Source: Roseiarcus sp963832305
Lineage (GTDB): Bacteria > Pseudomonadota > Alphaproteobacteria > Rhizobiales > Beijerinckiaceae
Direction: 5' to 3'
NCBI GenBank assembly: GCA_963832305.1
Contig: CAWHTU010000005.1
Location: 1-64,000 of the forward strand
Length of the DNA stretch: 64,000 nucleotides
The notes below the pieces were generated by a model. It was not told the DNA's origin. It saw nothing but the letters and a program-made list of their open reading frames with translations, and ran no database searches. Numbering within the stretch: position 1 is the stretch's first letter; the number at the start of each line of letters is the position of its first letter. The translations under genes and the position numbers were made by a program. Positions 35,842-44,287 of this stretch are shown here, piece after piece.

Positions 35842-37245
35842 CTACCGCCACGTCCTCACATCCACGAACCGGCCGGCGATCGCGGCGGCGGCGGCCATCG
35901 CGGGCGAGACGAGGTGGGTGCGGCCGCGGTAGCCCTGCCGGCCCTCGAAGTTGCGGTTCGAGGTCGAGGCGCAGCGTTCGCCCGGCTCAAGCTTGTCCGG
36001 GTTCATCGCAAGGCACATCGAGCAGCCGGGCTCGCGCCACTCGAAGCCGGCGGCGAGGAAAATCTTGTCCAGGCCCTCGGCCTCGGCCTGCGCCTTGACC
36101 AGGCCCGATCCCGGCACGACCATTGCATTGACGCGCTCGCTGACCTTGTGGCCCCTGGCGATCGCCGCCGCGGCGCGCAAATCCTCGATCCGGCCGTTGG
36201 TGCACGAGCCGATGAAGACGCGGTCGATCTCGATGTCGGCGACCTTCTCGCCGCCCTTGAGACCCATGTAGTCGAGCGCCCGCCTGATCGAGGCGCGCTT
36301 CTGCTCGGTCTCGCCGTCCTCGACCCGGGGCACGGCGCCCAGGATGGGCGCCACGTCCTGCGGGCTCGTGCCCCAGGAGACGATCGGCGGCAGGTCGGCG
36401 GCGTTGAGCTTGACCTCGCGATCGAAGTGCGCTCCATCGTCGCTCTTCAGCGTCTCCCAATGGCGCATCGCCTGATCCCAGTGACCACCCTTCGGCGACT
36501 TCGGCCGGCCCTTGAGGTACGCGTAAGTCTTTTCGTCCGGCGCGATCATGCCGGCGCGCGCGCCGCCCTCGATCGACATGTTGCAGACCGTCATCCGCCC
36601 TTCCATCGAGAGCGCCTCGATCGCCGAGCCGCAATATTCGATCACATGGCCGGTGCCGCCCGCCGTGCCGATCTCGCCGATGATGGAAAGAATGATGTCC
36701 TTGGCGGTGACGCCTTCGGGAAGCGCGCCGTCGACCTTGACCCGCATGTTCTTGGCCTTGGTCTGGATCAGCGTCTGCGTCGCCAGCACATGCTCGACCT
36801 CGGAAGTTCCGATGCCGTGGGCGAGCGCCCCGAAGGCGCCGTGGGTCGAGGTGTGGCTGTCGCCGCAGACGATCGTCGTGCCCGGCAGGGTGAACCCCTG
36901 CTCCGGCCCGATGATGTGGACGATGCCCTGCCGCGCGTCGAACTCGTCGTAATATTCGATCCCGAACTCGCGCGCATTCTTGGCCAGCTCCTCGACCTGC
37001 TGGCGGCTCTCCGGATCGGCGATGCCGCCCCGGCGGTCGGTCGTCTGGATGTTGTGGTCGACGACGGCGAGCGTCTTCCCCGGCGCGCGCACCTTGCGGC
37101 CAGCCATCCTGAGCCCCTCGAACGCCTGCGGGCTCGTCACCTCGTGGACGAGATGGCGGTCGATGTAGATGAGGCTCAGGCCGCCGCTGGTGTCCAGGAC
37201 ATGCTCGTCCCAGATCTTGTCATATAACGTGCGCGGATCGGACAT
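35842..37245 (-). CDS. leuC: 3-Isopropylmalate dehydratase large subunit
   Basis: 467 residues, typical LeuC. Motifs: RTLYDKIWDEHV, HEVTSPQAFEGLR, VDHNIQTTDR, GIVHIIGPEQGFTLPGTTIVCGDSHTSTHGAFGALA, VFIGSCTNGRIEDLRAAA and EPGCSMCLAMNPDKLEPGERCASTSNRNFEGRQG. The Cys of SCTNG and CSMC hold the 4Fe-4S cluster. Step 2 of leucine synthesis with LeuD (not in this window). No defects seen. Confidence 0.96.
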   Translation of the reverse strand: MSDPRTLYDKIWDEHVLDTSGGLSLIYIDRHLVHEVTSPQAFEGLRMAGRKVRAPGKTLAVVDHNIQTTDRRGGIADPESRQQVEELAKNAREFGIEYYDEFDARQGIVHIIGPEQGFTLPGTTIVCGDSHTSTHGAFGALAHGIGTSEVEHVLATQTLIQTKAKNMRVKVDGALPEGVTAKDIILSIIGEIGTAGGTGHVIEYCGSAIEALSMEGRMTVCNMSIEGGARAGMIAPDEKTYAYLKGRPKSPKGGHWDQAMRHWETLKSDDGAHFDREVKLNAADLPPIVSWGTSPQDVAPILGAVPRVEDGETEQKRASIRRALDYMGLKGGEKVADIEIDRVFIGSCTNGRIEDLRAAAAIARGHKVSERVNAMVVPGSGLVKAQAEAEGLDKIFLAAGFEWREPGCSMCLAMNPDKLEPGERCASTSNRNFEGRQGYRGRTHLVSPAMAAAAAIAGRFVDVRTWR

Positions 37246-37392
37246 AACGCTCTCCAGCGCCCTCGGGGGCGCGAATTCAAGGGGATTGGGCGCTATCTAT
37301 GCCGGATGCGAGGAGGATGGAAGGGGGAAGCGCCAAGGGCCTCTCAGTCGTCTATGATGGAACGGCGAAACACGGATAATCCCGGGGAGGCA

Positions 37393-37869
37393 ATGATCGA
37401 CGACATGGAGCTCGCCCGCGCGGTTCACGTCTTGTGCGTCGTTCACTGGATCGGCGGCGTCGCCTTCGTCACTCTCATCGCGCTGCCCCTTGCCAGAGCG
37501 AACGAAGACGCGCGGAGAGGCTGGGTGCTGTTCGAAACCATCGAGCGCCGCTTCTCGGCGCAGGTGAGATGGTCGATCCCGCTTGCTGGGGCGACGGGGC
37601 TCTGGATGGCCTGGCGCCTCGATCTCTGGGCCGGGTTTGCCGACCCGGCGCTCTGGTGGTTGGGCGCCATGGCGGCGATTTGGGCGGTGTTCATGCTGGC
37701 TGTTTTCGTCGTCGAACCGCTCGCGCATGAGCGGCTCGCGGCATTGGCGGCGCGCGATCCGGAAGCTGTCCTCAGACGTCTTTTTCGCGCCCACCTCGTC
37801 CTGCTCACGGCGGCCGCTATCACAATTCTCGGCGCCGTCGCCGGCGCGCATGGCGGTCTCTCCGGGTAG
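37393..37869 (+). CDS. Four-helix integral membrane protein (CopD-like)
   Basis: 158 residues from ATG 37393 with about four membrane helices: ARAVHVLCVVHWIGGVAFVTLIALPLA, WSIPLAGATGLWMAWRLDLW, LWWLGAMAAIWAVFMLAVFVV and HLVLLTAAAITILGAVAG. The first helix carries two His (HVLCVVHWIGG), a pattern of heme- or copper-associated CopD/DUF2269-like proteins. Upstream GGGGAGG is only two bases from this ATG; an alternative ATG at 37405 would be 14 bases away. It precedes nirK on the same strand by about 160 bases; a link to copper or heme handling for NirK is possible but unproven. Confidence 0.7.
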   Translation: MIDDMELARAVHVLCVVHWIGGVAFVTLIALPLARANEDARRGWVLFETIERRFSAQVRWSIPLAGATGLWMAWRLDLWAGFADPALWWLGAMAAIWAVFMLAVFVVEPLAHERLAALAARDPEAVLRRLFRAHLVLLTAAAITILGAVAGAHGGLSG

Positions 37870-37937
37870 GATGATCGCGACGCCATAAATGATCGAAGAC
37901 GGCGCCCCGCGGCCAAATTGCACGGCCCCCGCCTTTT

Positions 37938-37951
37938 TTGACTCAGATCAT
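37938..37951 (+). promoter_or_regulatory. FNR/NnrR-like box upstream of nirK
   Basis: TTGA-CTCAGA-TCAT matches TTGA-N6-TCAA at seven of eight positions and lies 82 bases before the nirK ATG. In Hyphomicrobiales, nirK is normally activated under low oxygen and nitric oxide by NnrR/FixK/FNR-family regulators that bind this type of site. Distance and match support a regulatory site; binding is not shown. Confidence 0.5.
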
Positions 37952-38032
37952 GGCGCCTCGAGTCGGGAATTCCCTATTGGTTCGACGCTGAACCCAACTC
38001 AGGAAAGAACAAAATTAGGAAGGGACGCCTGC

Positions 38033-39460
38033 ATGATCCTACGGTCTCTATTGACCCTCGGGGCCACGTTGCTTGCGGGCTCCGCCTACGCAGCCTCGCG
38101 CCAAGAGAATCTCGCTGATCCGGTCGTTGGCGTCGAGGACGCGGTCCTCACCGATGCGCCCGACGTTCCTCCGCCCATCCACCGCGACCGTGCGACGAAG
38201 GTCGTGGTGCATCTCGAGGTCAAGGAACTTGAGGGGCGGCTCGCCGACGGCGTCCGCTACACATTCTGGACCTTTGGCGGGCATGTGCCCGGCAAGTTCA
38301 TCCGAATCCGTGAAGGCGACGAGGTCGAGATGCATCTCGACAATCATCCCGGCAACAAGAATCCGCACAACATCGACCTGCATGCGGTCAACGGTCCCGG
38401 CGGCGGCGCGGCGGCTTCTTTAACAGCGCCGGGCCACAGCTCGGTCTTCTCGTTCAAGGCGCTCAATCCGGGATTGTTCGTCTATCATTGCGCGACCGCT
38501 CCGGTCGCCATGCACATCGCCAACGGCATGTACGGGATGATCCTGGTCGAGCCGAAGGACGGCCTGCCGCATGTCGACCACGAATACTACATCATGCAAG
38601 GTGACTTCTACACCCAGGGCAAGAACGGCGAACAGGGCCTGCAGCCGTTCAGCATGGCCAAGGTCATCGACGAGAAGCCGGAATATGTTGTCTTCAACGG
38701 GTCGGTCGGTTCGACGGTCGACGACAGGGCGCTGACGGCCAAGGTCGATGAGACAGTGCGGCTGTTTGTCGGCGACGCCGGACCGAACCTCGTCTCATCC
38801 TTCCACGTCATTGGCCAGATTTTCGATTCGGTCTGGCCGGAGGGCAACCTCGCCGCGCCAACGCACAACGTTCAGACCACGGCGATCCCGGCCGGCGGAG
38901 CCGCGATCGTTCAATTCCAAATGAGCGTGCCCGGCACCTTCATCATCGTCGACCATTCGATCGAGCGGGCCTTCAACCGCGGCGCGTTGGCGCAGCTGAA
39001 GGTGACCGGGCCGGAGGACAAGCTTGTCTATTCCGGCAAGCAATTCGATCTCGTCTACCAGCCCGAGGGGACGGGCATCCGCGTCGCCGGCCAGGGCAGC
39101 GTTCCGGCGCCGGCGGCCAAGACGAAGCAGGAGCGCATTACGGTCGGCGCGAGTGTATTCGCAAACAACTGCCAGGCGTGCCATCAGGCCACCGGCGAAG
39201 GCGTGCCGGACGCCTTCCCGCCGCTCGCCAAGTCCGACTATCTCAACAGCGACAAGGTCCGCGCGATCAAGACCGTCACCGGCGGGCTTGAGACCAAACT
39301 CACCGTCAACGGCCATGATTTCAACGGCGTGATGCCCGCGTGGAGCCTCTCCGACGAGGACATCGCCGACGTCTTGACCTACGTCTACAATACTTGGGGC
39401 AACTCCGGCCTGGATGTCGCGCCCGAGGAGGTCAGGGCCTATCGGGTGCAGGCGAAGTAG
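38033..39460 (+). CDS. nirK: Copper nitrite reductase NirK with C-terminal cytochrome c domain
   Basis: 475 residues, signal peptide to about residue 21. Two cupredoxin domains with type-1 copper ligands H112, C153, H161, M166, type-2 ligands H117, H152 and H308, and catalytic D115 and H258. A C-terminal class I cytochrome c domain follows: CQACH at 380-384, with the axial Met likely in GVMPAWSLSDEDIADVLTYV. It reduces nitrite to NO in the periplasm; the tethered heme would feed electrons straight to type-1 copper, replacing a separate donor. ATG 38033 has AGGAAGGG eight bases upstream. The N-terminal 50 residues are longer than in two-domain NirK. All catalytic residues seem intact. Confidence 0.95.
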   Translation: MILRSLLTLGATLLAGSAYAASRQENLADPVVGVEDAVLTDAPDVPPPIHRDRATKVVVHLEVKELEGRLADGVRYTFWTFGGHVPGKFIRIREGDEVEMHLDNHPGNKNPHNIDLHAVNGPGGGAAASLTAPGHSSVFSFKALNPGLFVYHCATAPVAMHIANGMYGMILVEPKDGLPHVDHEYYIMQGDFYTQGKNGEQGLQPFSMAKVIDEKPEYVVFNGSVGSTVDDRALTAKVDETVRLFVGDAGPNLVSSFHVIGQIFDSVWPEGNLAAPTHNVQTTAIPAGGAAIVQFQMSVPGTFIIVDHSIERAFNRGALAQLKVTGPEDKLVYSGKQFDLVYQPEGTGIRVAGQGSVPAPAAKTKQERITVGASVFANNCQACHQATGEGVPDAFPPLAKSDYLNSDKVRAIKTVTGGLETKLTVNGHDFNGVMPAWSLSDEDIADVLTYVYNTWGNSGLDVAPEEVRAYRVQAK

Positions 39461-39462
39461 TG

Positions 39463-40239
39463 ATGCGCGGCGCGGCGGCGCTCGCAATCGGGGGCGGGGC
39501 GCTCGCCGCCTTGGGGGCGACTGCGCTTACGATCGAGGCGACGCCGAGCGACATGGCCAGCCTGCCCGCCGGGACCTACCGGCCATTCCTACAAGTCACA
39601 ACGCCGGGTGCGGGCGGTGGCGAGTTGGGGCGCGTCCGGCGGGTCGGAGCGTTTCGGCTCGGCGTCGAGTCGGTGACCAACGCCGAGTTCCTCGCCTTCG
39701 TCATCGACCATCCGCAATGGCGCAAGTCGCAGATCAAGAGCGTCTTCGCCGACGCAGGGTATCTCAGGCGCTGGCCGTCCGATCTCGCACTCAACGGCGA
39801 AGCCGCCCGCGACGAGCCGGTGACAAACGTCTCATGGTTCGCCGCCGAAGCTTATTGCAAGGCGCAAGGCTTGAAGCTGCCGACGACAGATCAATGGGAA
39901 TACGCGCTCGCCGACAACGGGCGCGGTCAAGCCGAAGTGCGCGAGCGCTCGCTCGAATGGTTCTCCGAGCCGAACCGAGCGCGCCCGGCGCAGGCCGCCG
40001 CCGGGCCCAGCAACGGCTTCGGCTTGCGGGATCTGGTTGGCCTCGTTTGGGAATGGACGCTTGATTTCGACGCCTACGCGATTGCGGCGGACGGCGCCTT
40101 TTCCTGCGGCGGCGCGGCCGCCCGCGCCGCTGACGCAACCGACTATCCCGCTTTCATGCGCTACTCGATGCGCGAAAGCCTGAAGGCCAACTACACCGCC
40201 GGCAATCTCGGCTTTCGCTGTGCGGGAGGCGCGCCATGA
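39463..40239 (+). CDS. nirV: NirV-like SUMF1/FGE-sulfatase family protein
   Basis: 258 residues with an N-terminal hydrophobic signal or anchor (ALAIGGGALAALGATALTIEA). The body has the FGE-sulfatase fold marks FRLGVESVTNAEFLAFVIDHPQWRKSQ, DEPVTNVSWFAAEAYCKAQGLKLPTTDQWEYALAD and the end NYTAGNLGFRCAGG. Genes of this type next to nirK are called nirV. The role in NirK maturation is unproven. Begins two bases after nirK (TAGTGATG) and overlaps the Sco gene by ATGA, so the three are one operon. Confidence 0.88.
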   Translation: MRGAAALAIGGGALAALGATALTIEATPSDMASLPAGTYRPFLQVTTPGAGGGELGRVRRVGAFRLGVESVTNAEFLAFVIDHPQWRKSQIKSVFADAGYLRRWPSDLALNGEAARDEPVTNVSWFAAEAYCKAQGLKLPTTDQWEYALADNGRGQAEVRERSLEWFSEPNRARPAQAAAGPSNGFGLRDLVGLVWEWTLDFDAYAIAADGAFSCGGAAARAADATDYPAFMRYSMRESLKANYTAGNLGFRCAGGAP

Positions 40240-40817
40240 GGCGTGGACGTCTGCTCCCCGCAGCGGCGGCCTGGCTCGCACTCTGCGCTGCGGCCACCGC
40301 CGATCCGAGCGCGCCCTCGGGCGCTTCGCTCAATAATCTCGACTCCAAATGGACGACCCAGGATGGCGCCAGCATCGCCCCCGCCTCTTTCGCCGGCGAA
40401 CCGGTCGTTCTCGCGATGGGTTATACGACCTGCAAGGCCATGTGCCCGGCAATCGTGGCCGACATGATGTGGATCGAGAAGCATCTGCCACTGGGTGCGG
40501 CCGCACACGTTCGCTTCGCCTTCTTCAGTTTCGACTCTGAGGCCGACACGCCCGAACGGCTCAGGCTCTACGCCGACAGCCACGGCCTCGATCTCGGGCG
40601 CTGGACCCTTCTGCGCGGCGATGACGAGGCGGTGCGAGAGCTCTCGGCTGCGCTGGACGTTCCCTTCCGCCCGAACGACCAGAACGGCTTCGATCATGCC
40701 GCGGTCATCTCACTCCTCAACGCGAAGGGTGAAATTGTATTTCAGCAGCGCGGCGCTCAAGCGAGTTCGGACGAGTTGCTCGCCAAATTGACGAGCTTGA
40801 TCGCAGCGCGCGATTGA
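40236..40817 (+). CDS. SCO1/SenC/PrrC-family copper chaperone/thioredoxin-fold protein
   Basis: 193 residues with signal peptide (LLPAAAAWLALCAAATA). The copper motif CKAMC gives C66 and C70, and H154 (NGFDHAAVI) is the third ligand, in the usual Sco spacing. It delivers copper or keeps thiols reduced in cuproprotein assembly; in a nirK operon its likely client is NirK, by analogy with PrrC/NosL-type proteins, but delivery to cytochrome oxidase is not excluded. Translationally coupled to nirV. Confidence 0.88.
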   Translation: MRRGRLLPAAAAWLALCAAATADPSAPSGASLNNLDSKWTTQDGASIAPASFAGEPVVLAMGYTTCKAMCPAIVADMMWIEKHLPLGAAAHVRFAFFSFDSEADTPERLRLYADSHGLDLGRWTLLRGDDEAVRELSAALDVPFRPNDQNGFDHAAVISLLNAKGEIVFQQRGAQASSDELLAKLTSLIAARD

Positions 40818-40867
40818 TCTTCAAACCAAGCGCTCGGTTCGTCCTCGAGAGGCGAGGCGGCTCGAGT

Positions 40868-41230
40868 TCAATCGGCCGAGAACGTCACCGCCTCAACGTT
40901 GTGCCCGTCGGGGTCGTAAACGAAGGCGGCGTAATAGTCTGGGCCGTAGTTGGCGCGTAGGCCCGGCCCGCCGTTGTCGCGCCCGCCCGCCGCGATCGCG
41001 GCGACATGGAAAGCATCGATTGCTTTCCGATTATCCGCTCGGAAGGCGAAGTGGATTGGCGTCGCGGCCGGTCCGAACACGCCGATCCAGAGGCGCCCCG
41101 AAGGATTGCCGATCACCGCGAATTTGTCGGTTTCACGCATGAGCTGCATGCCCAGGGGCTGAAGCGCGGCAAGATAGAAAGCCTTGCTCCGGGCGAAATC
41201 GGAAACATTGAAGCCGACGTGGTCGAACAT
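40868..41230 (-). CDS. VOC-family (glyoxalase/bleomycin-resistance) protein
   Basis: 120 residues: MFDHVGFNVSDFARSKAFYLAALQPLG at the start and FVYDPDGHNVEAVTFSAD at the end are typical of the single-module VOC proteins, with possible metal-binding His4 and Glu near 114. Many function as small-molecule binding or glyoxalase-like enzymes; the substrate is unknown. Convergent with the nirK operon and divergent from the following racemase-family gene. Confidence 0.85.
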   Translation of the reverse strand: MFDHVGFNVSDFARSKAFYLAALQPLGMQLMRETDKFAVIGNPSGRLWIGVFGPAATPIHFAFRADNRKAIDAFHVAAIAAGGRDNGGPGLRANYGPDYYAAFVYDPDGHNVEAVTFSAD

Positions 41231-41284
41231 GCCGCCCCTCCTGCATCCTCAATCTTGCTCAAGGAATGCTATTAAGACCATATC

Positions 41285-42319
41285 ATGCGCACCTCCAAAC
41301 TTATCCACATCGTCGCCTGCCACGCCGAGGGCGAGGTCGGGGACGTGATCGTCGGCGGGGTCCCGGCCCCGCCTGGCGACAGCTTGTGGGAGCAGTCGCG
41401 ATTCATCGCCAGGGACGGCGCGCTGCGCAATTTCGTGCTCAACGAGCCGCGCGGCGGCGTCTTTCGCCACGTCAATTTGATCGTGCCGGCGAAGGACCCG
41501 AGGGCGCAGATGGGCTTCATCATCATGGAGCCCGAGGATACGCCGCCGATGTCAGGCTCGAACGCGATCTGCGTCGCGACCGTTCTGCTCGACGCCGGCA
41601 TCCTGCCGATGCAGGAGCCCGAGACGCACCTCACCCTCGAGGCGCCGGGCGGGCTGATCGGGGTCGTCGCCGATTGCCGCAACGGCAAGGCCGAGCGCAT
41701 CAGCGTCGAGAACGTGCCGTCGTTCGCCGACCGGCTCGACGCGCCGCTCGAGGTTGCGGGCCTCGGCGCGCTCAAGGTCGACGTCGCCTATGGCGGCGAC
41801 AGCTTCGTCATCGTCGACGCGGCGGCGCTTGGGTTCGCCATCGCGCCGGACGAGGCGCGCGACCTCGCCGAGACCGGCATGCGGATCACCGCGGCGGCGA
41901 ACGAACAACTGGGCTTCACCCATCCCGAGACCGCCGGCTGGGACCACATTTCGTTCTGCCAGTTCGCCGGGCCGCTCGCGCGCGCGGGCGCCGAGCTCAG
42001 CGGCCCAAACGCCGTCGTCGTCCGTCCCGGCAAGATCGACCGCTCGCCGACCGGGACCGGCTGCAGCGCCCGGATGGCGACGCTCAGCGCCCGCGGACTT
42101 ATGGCCGAAGGCGACGTCTATCGCGCCCGCTCGATCATCGGCTCGGAGTTCGTCTGCCGCATCGCCCGCTCAACCGCGGTCGCCGGCCGCCCGGCCATTG
42201 TCCCGATCATTTCCGGCCGGGGATGGATTACCGGCATCAATCAGTATATGCTGGACCCGGCCGATCCCTGGCCTCTGGGCTATCGGATCACAGACACCTG
42301 GCCGCGCGTTAAGGGTTAG
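41285..42319 (+). CDS. Proline racemase-family enzyme with Ser/Cys active site (hydroxyproline epimerase/dehydratase type)
   Basis: 344 residues. The usual first catalytic Cys (MCGH) is replaced by Ser90 in PPMSGSNAICVATV, while the second is kept, Cys260 in SPTGTGCSARMATL. True proline racemases and 4-hydroxyproline epimerases have Cys/Cys, and trans-3-hydroxyproline dehydratases often Cys/Thr; as I recall, Ser/Cys members catalyse 3-hydroxyproline dehydration and/or epimerisation. It is a single gene here; the amino-acid oxidoreductases at 3480-5789 could serve the same pathway. Length and fold are normal. Confidence 0.85.
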   Translation: MRTSKLIHIVACHAEGEVGDVIVGGVPAPPGDSLWEQSRFIARDGALRNFVLNEPRGGVFRHVNLIVPAKDPRAQMGFIIMEPEDTPPMSGSNAICVATVLLDAGILPMQEPETHLTLEAPGGLIGVVADCRNGKAERISVENVPSFADRLDAPLEVAGLGALKVDVAYGGDSFVIVDAAALGFAIAPDEARDLAETGMRITAAANEQLGFTHPETAGWDHISFCQFAGPLARAGAELSGPNAVVVRPGKIDRSPTGTGCSARMATLSARGLMAEGDVYRARSIIGSEFVCRIARSTAVAGRPAIVPIISGRGWITGINQYMLDPADPWPLGYRITDTWPRVKG

Positions 42320-42445
42320 TTTCCCGCGCCGGCGGGCTCCGGGCGGTGTTGCTTGACGCGGAATTGGCGATGAACTACCCACTTCACGACCTTTTGTCGT
42401 TTCCCTGAACGATTTTAGCAGTTTTGCCCGAAGGCTGGCGTAAGA

Positions 42446-44287
42446 ATGGATTCGGACGAGTTCGCATCCCGGGGACGGGCGGAAGGGCAAGCGGTCGTGA
42501 AGCCGACTGACGTCTTGAATCCTGAGTACTTTCACAAAGTCGTCGATTGTCAGTGGGCCTGCCCGGCCCATACGCCCGTCCCGGAATATATCCGCAAGAT
42601 CTCGGCGGGGGACTATAACGCCGCCTATATGATCAATTGGAAGTCGAACGTGTTCCCCGGGATCCTGGGGCGCACCTGCGACCGTCCGTGCGAGCCGGCA
42701 TGCCGCAGGGGAAGGCTCGAGGAGCAGCCGGTCGCCATCTGCCGGCTCAAGCGGGTCGCCGCCGATCACAAACAGGACATCGCGGCGCTATTGCCGCCTG
42801 CGCCGACCGACCGCAACGGCAAGCGCGTCGCATGCGTCGGCGCCGGCCCGGCCTCGCTGACGGTGGCGCGCGATCTCGCCGCGATCGGCTACGAGGTCGT
42901 GGTGTTCGATTCCGATTCGCGCGCCGGCGGCATGATGCGCAGCCAGATTCCGAAGTTTCGCCTGCCCGACGAAGTGATCGACGAGGAGGTCGGCTACGCG
43001 CTCGCGCTCGGCGGCCGGTTCATCGCCGAACGACGCATCGACAGTCTGAAGAGCCTTATCGGCGAAGGCTATGATGCGATTTTCGTCGGCTGCGGCGCGC
43101 CGCGTGGCCGTAACCTCGATATCCCCGGGCGCCGGGAAGCGCCGGACCACATCCACATCGGCATCGACTGGCTGGCGAGCGTTTCCTTCGGCCACGTCTC
43201 GTCGATCGGACGGCGCGTGGTGGTGCTCGGCGGCGGCAACACCGCCATGGATTGCTGCCGGACCGCGCGGCGCCTCGGCGGCGCCGAGGTCAAGGTCGTC
43301 GTGCGCTCCGGCTTCGCCGAGATGAAGGCTTCGCCGTGGGAGAAGGAAGACGCGATGCGCGAGGGCGTCGCGATCCTCAACTTCCACGCCCCCAAGGCGT
43401 TCACGCACGAAGGGGACCGCCTGACCGGCGTCGTGTTCGAGAAGATGGAAGCGAAGAAGGACGACCGCGGGCGCCGTCTTCTGGTCCCGACCGGCGAGCC
43501 TGACGTTGTGATCGAATGCGACGACGTCCTGATCGCGGTCGGCCAGGAGAACGCCTTTCCCTGGATCGAGAGCAACGCCGGCGTCGCTTTCGACCGCAAC
43601 GGCCTGCCCGACGTCGACGCAGTCACCTTCCAGTCGAGCGTGCCGAACGTCTTCTTCGGCGGCGACGCCGCGTTCGGCCCGAAGAACATCATTACCGCCG
43701 TCGCCCACGGCCATGAAGCCGCGATCTCGATCGACGCATTCTGCCAGGGCCAGGATCCACGGCTGCGCCCGGATCCCATGACCAATCTCGTCAGCCAGAA
43801 GATGGGCATTCACGAGTGGTCCTACGACAATGACATCACGCTCGACCGCCGGTTCCAGGTGCCTCATGTCGAGAACGCGGTGGCGCTGAAGAACATTCAG
43901 ACCGAAGTCGAGCTCGGCTTCGATCTCGCCCAGGCGCTCGGCGAAGCGCAGCGCTGTCTCAACTGCGACGTTCAGACGGTGTTCTCGGCCCCCTTGTGCA
44001 TCGAGTGCGACGCCTGCGTCGATGTGTGCCCGATCGACTGCATCTCGTTCGTCCCCAACGCGCCGGAAGACGAATTGCGGCGTTCGCTGACCGCGCCCGC
44101 GCTCAACCTTACCCAGGCGATCTACGTCTCGGAGCCGGTCAAGACCCACCGGGTCATGGTCAAGGACGAAGACCTCTGCCTGCACTGCGGACTCTGCGCC
44201 GAGCGCTGCCCGACCGGCGCCTGGGATATGATGAAGTTCACCTTCGAGATGGCGCAAGCCGGACACTCATGCCGATCCACGCCGTAA
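42446..44287 (+). CDS. korC: FAD/Fe-S NAD(P)H-linked electron-transfer subunit of a 2-oxoacid oxidoreductase (KorC/GltD-like)
   Basis: 613 residues. The N-terminal GltD-type Cys cluster motif is VVDCQWACPAHTPVPEYI (C35, C39) and RTCDRPCEPACRRG (C78, C82, C86); FAD motif GAGPASL near 132-138; a second Rossmann motif VVVLGGGNTAMD near 265-280; C-terminal two-cluster ferredoxin domain with CIECDACVDVC (from C518) and CLHCGLCAERCP (from C578). It probably hands electrons from the KorAB thiamine enzyme to NADP+ (or NAD+). Overlaps korA by 19 bases. Glutamate synthase small subunit is the main alternative, ruled out by the ferredoxin tail and the neighbours. Confidence 0.87.
   Translation: MDSDEFASRGRAEGQAVVKPTDVLNPEYFHKVVDCQWACPAHTPVPEYIRKISAGDYNAAYMINWKSNVFPGILGRTCDRPCEPACRRGRLEEQPVAICRLKRVAADHKQDIAALLPPAPTDRNGKRVACVGAGPASLTVARDLAAIGYEVVVFDSDSRAGGMMRSQIPKFRLPDEVIDEEVGYALALGGRFIAERRIDSLKSLIGEGYDAIFVGCGAPRGRNLDIPGRREAPDHIHIGIDWLASVSFGHVSSIGRRVVVLGGGNTAMDCCRTARRLGGAEVKVVVRSGFAEMKASPWEKEDAMREGVAILNFHAPKAFTHEGDRLTGVVFEKMEAKKDDRGRRLLVPTGEPDVVIECDDVLIAVGQENAFPWIESNAGVAFDRNGLPDVDAVTFQSSVPNVFFGGDAAFGPKNIITAVAHGHEAAISIDAFCQGQDPRLRPDPMTNLVSQKMGIHEWSYDNDITLDRRFQVPHVENAVALKNIQTEVELGFDLAQALGEAQRCLNCDVQTVFSAPLCIECDACVDVCPIDCISFVPNAPEDELRRSLTAPALNLTQAIYVSEPVKTHRVMVKDEDLCLHCGLCAERCPTGAWDMMKFTFEMAQAGHSCRSTP

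Noticed and set aside
35071..37227. Plus-strand 718-codon frame across lactonase, arfB and leuC
   Set aside because: Runs through three well-defined minus-strand genes and shows no protein motif.
42788..44266. Minus-strand 492-codon frame opposite korC
   Set aside because: Shadow of the Fe-S flavoprotein, no recognisable domain.
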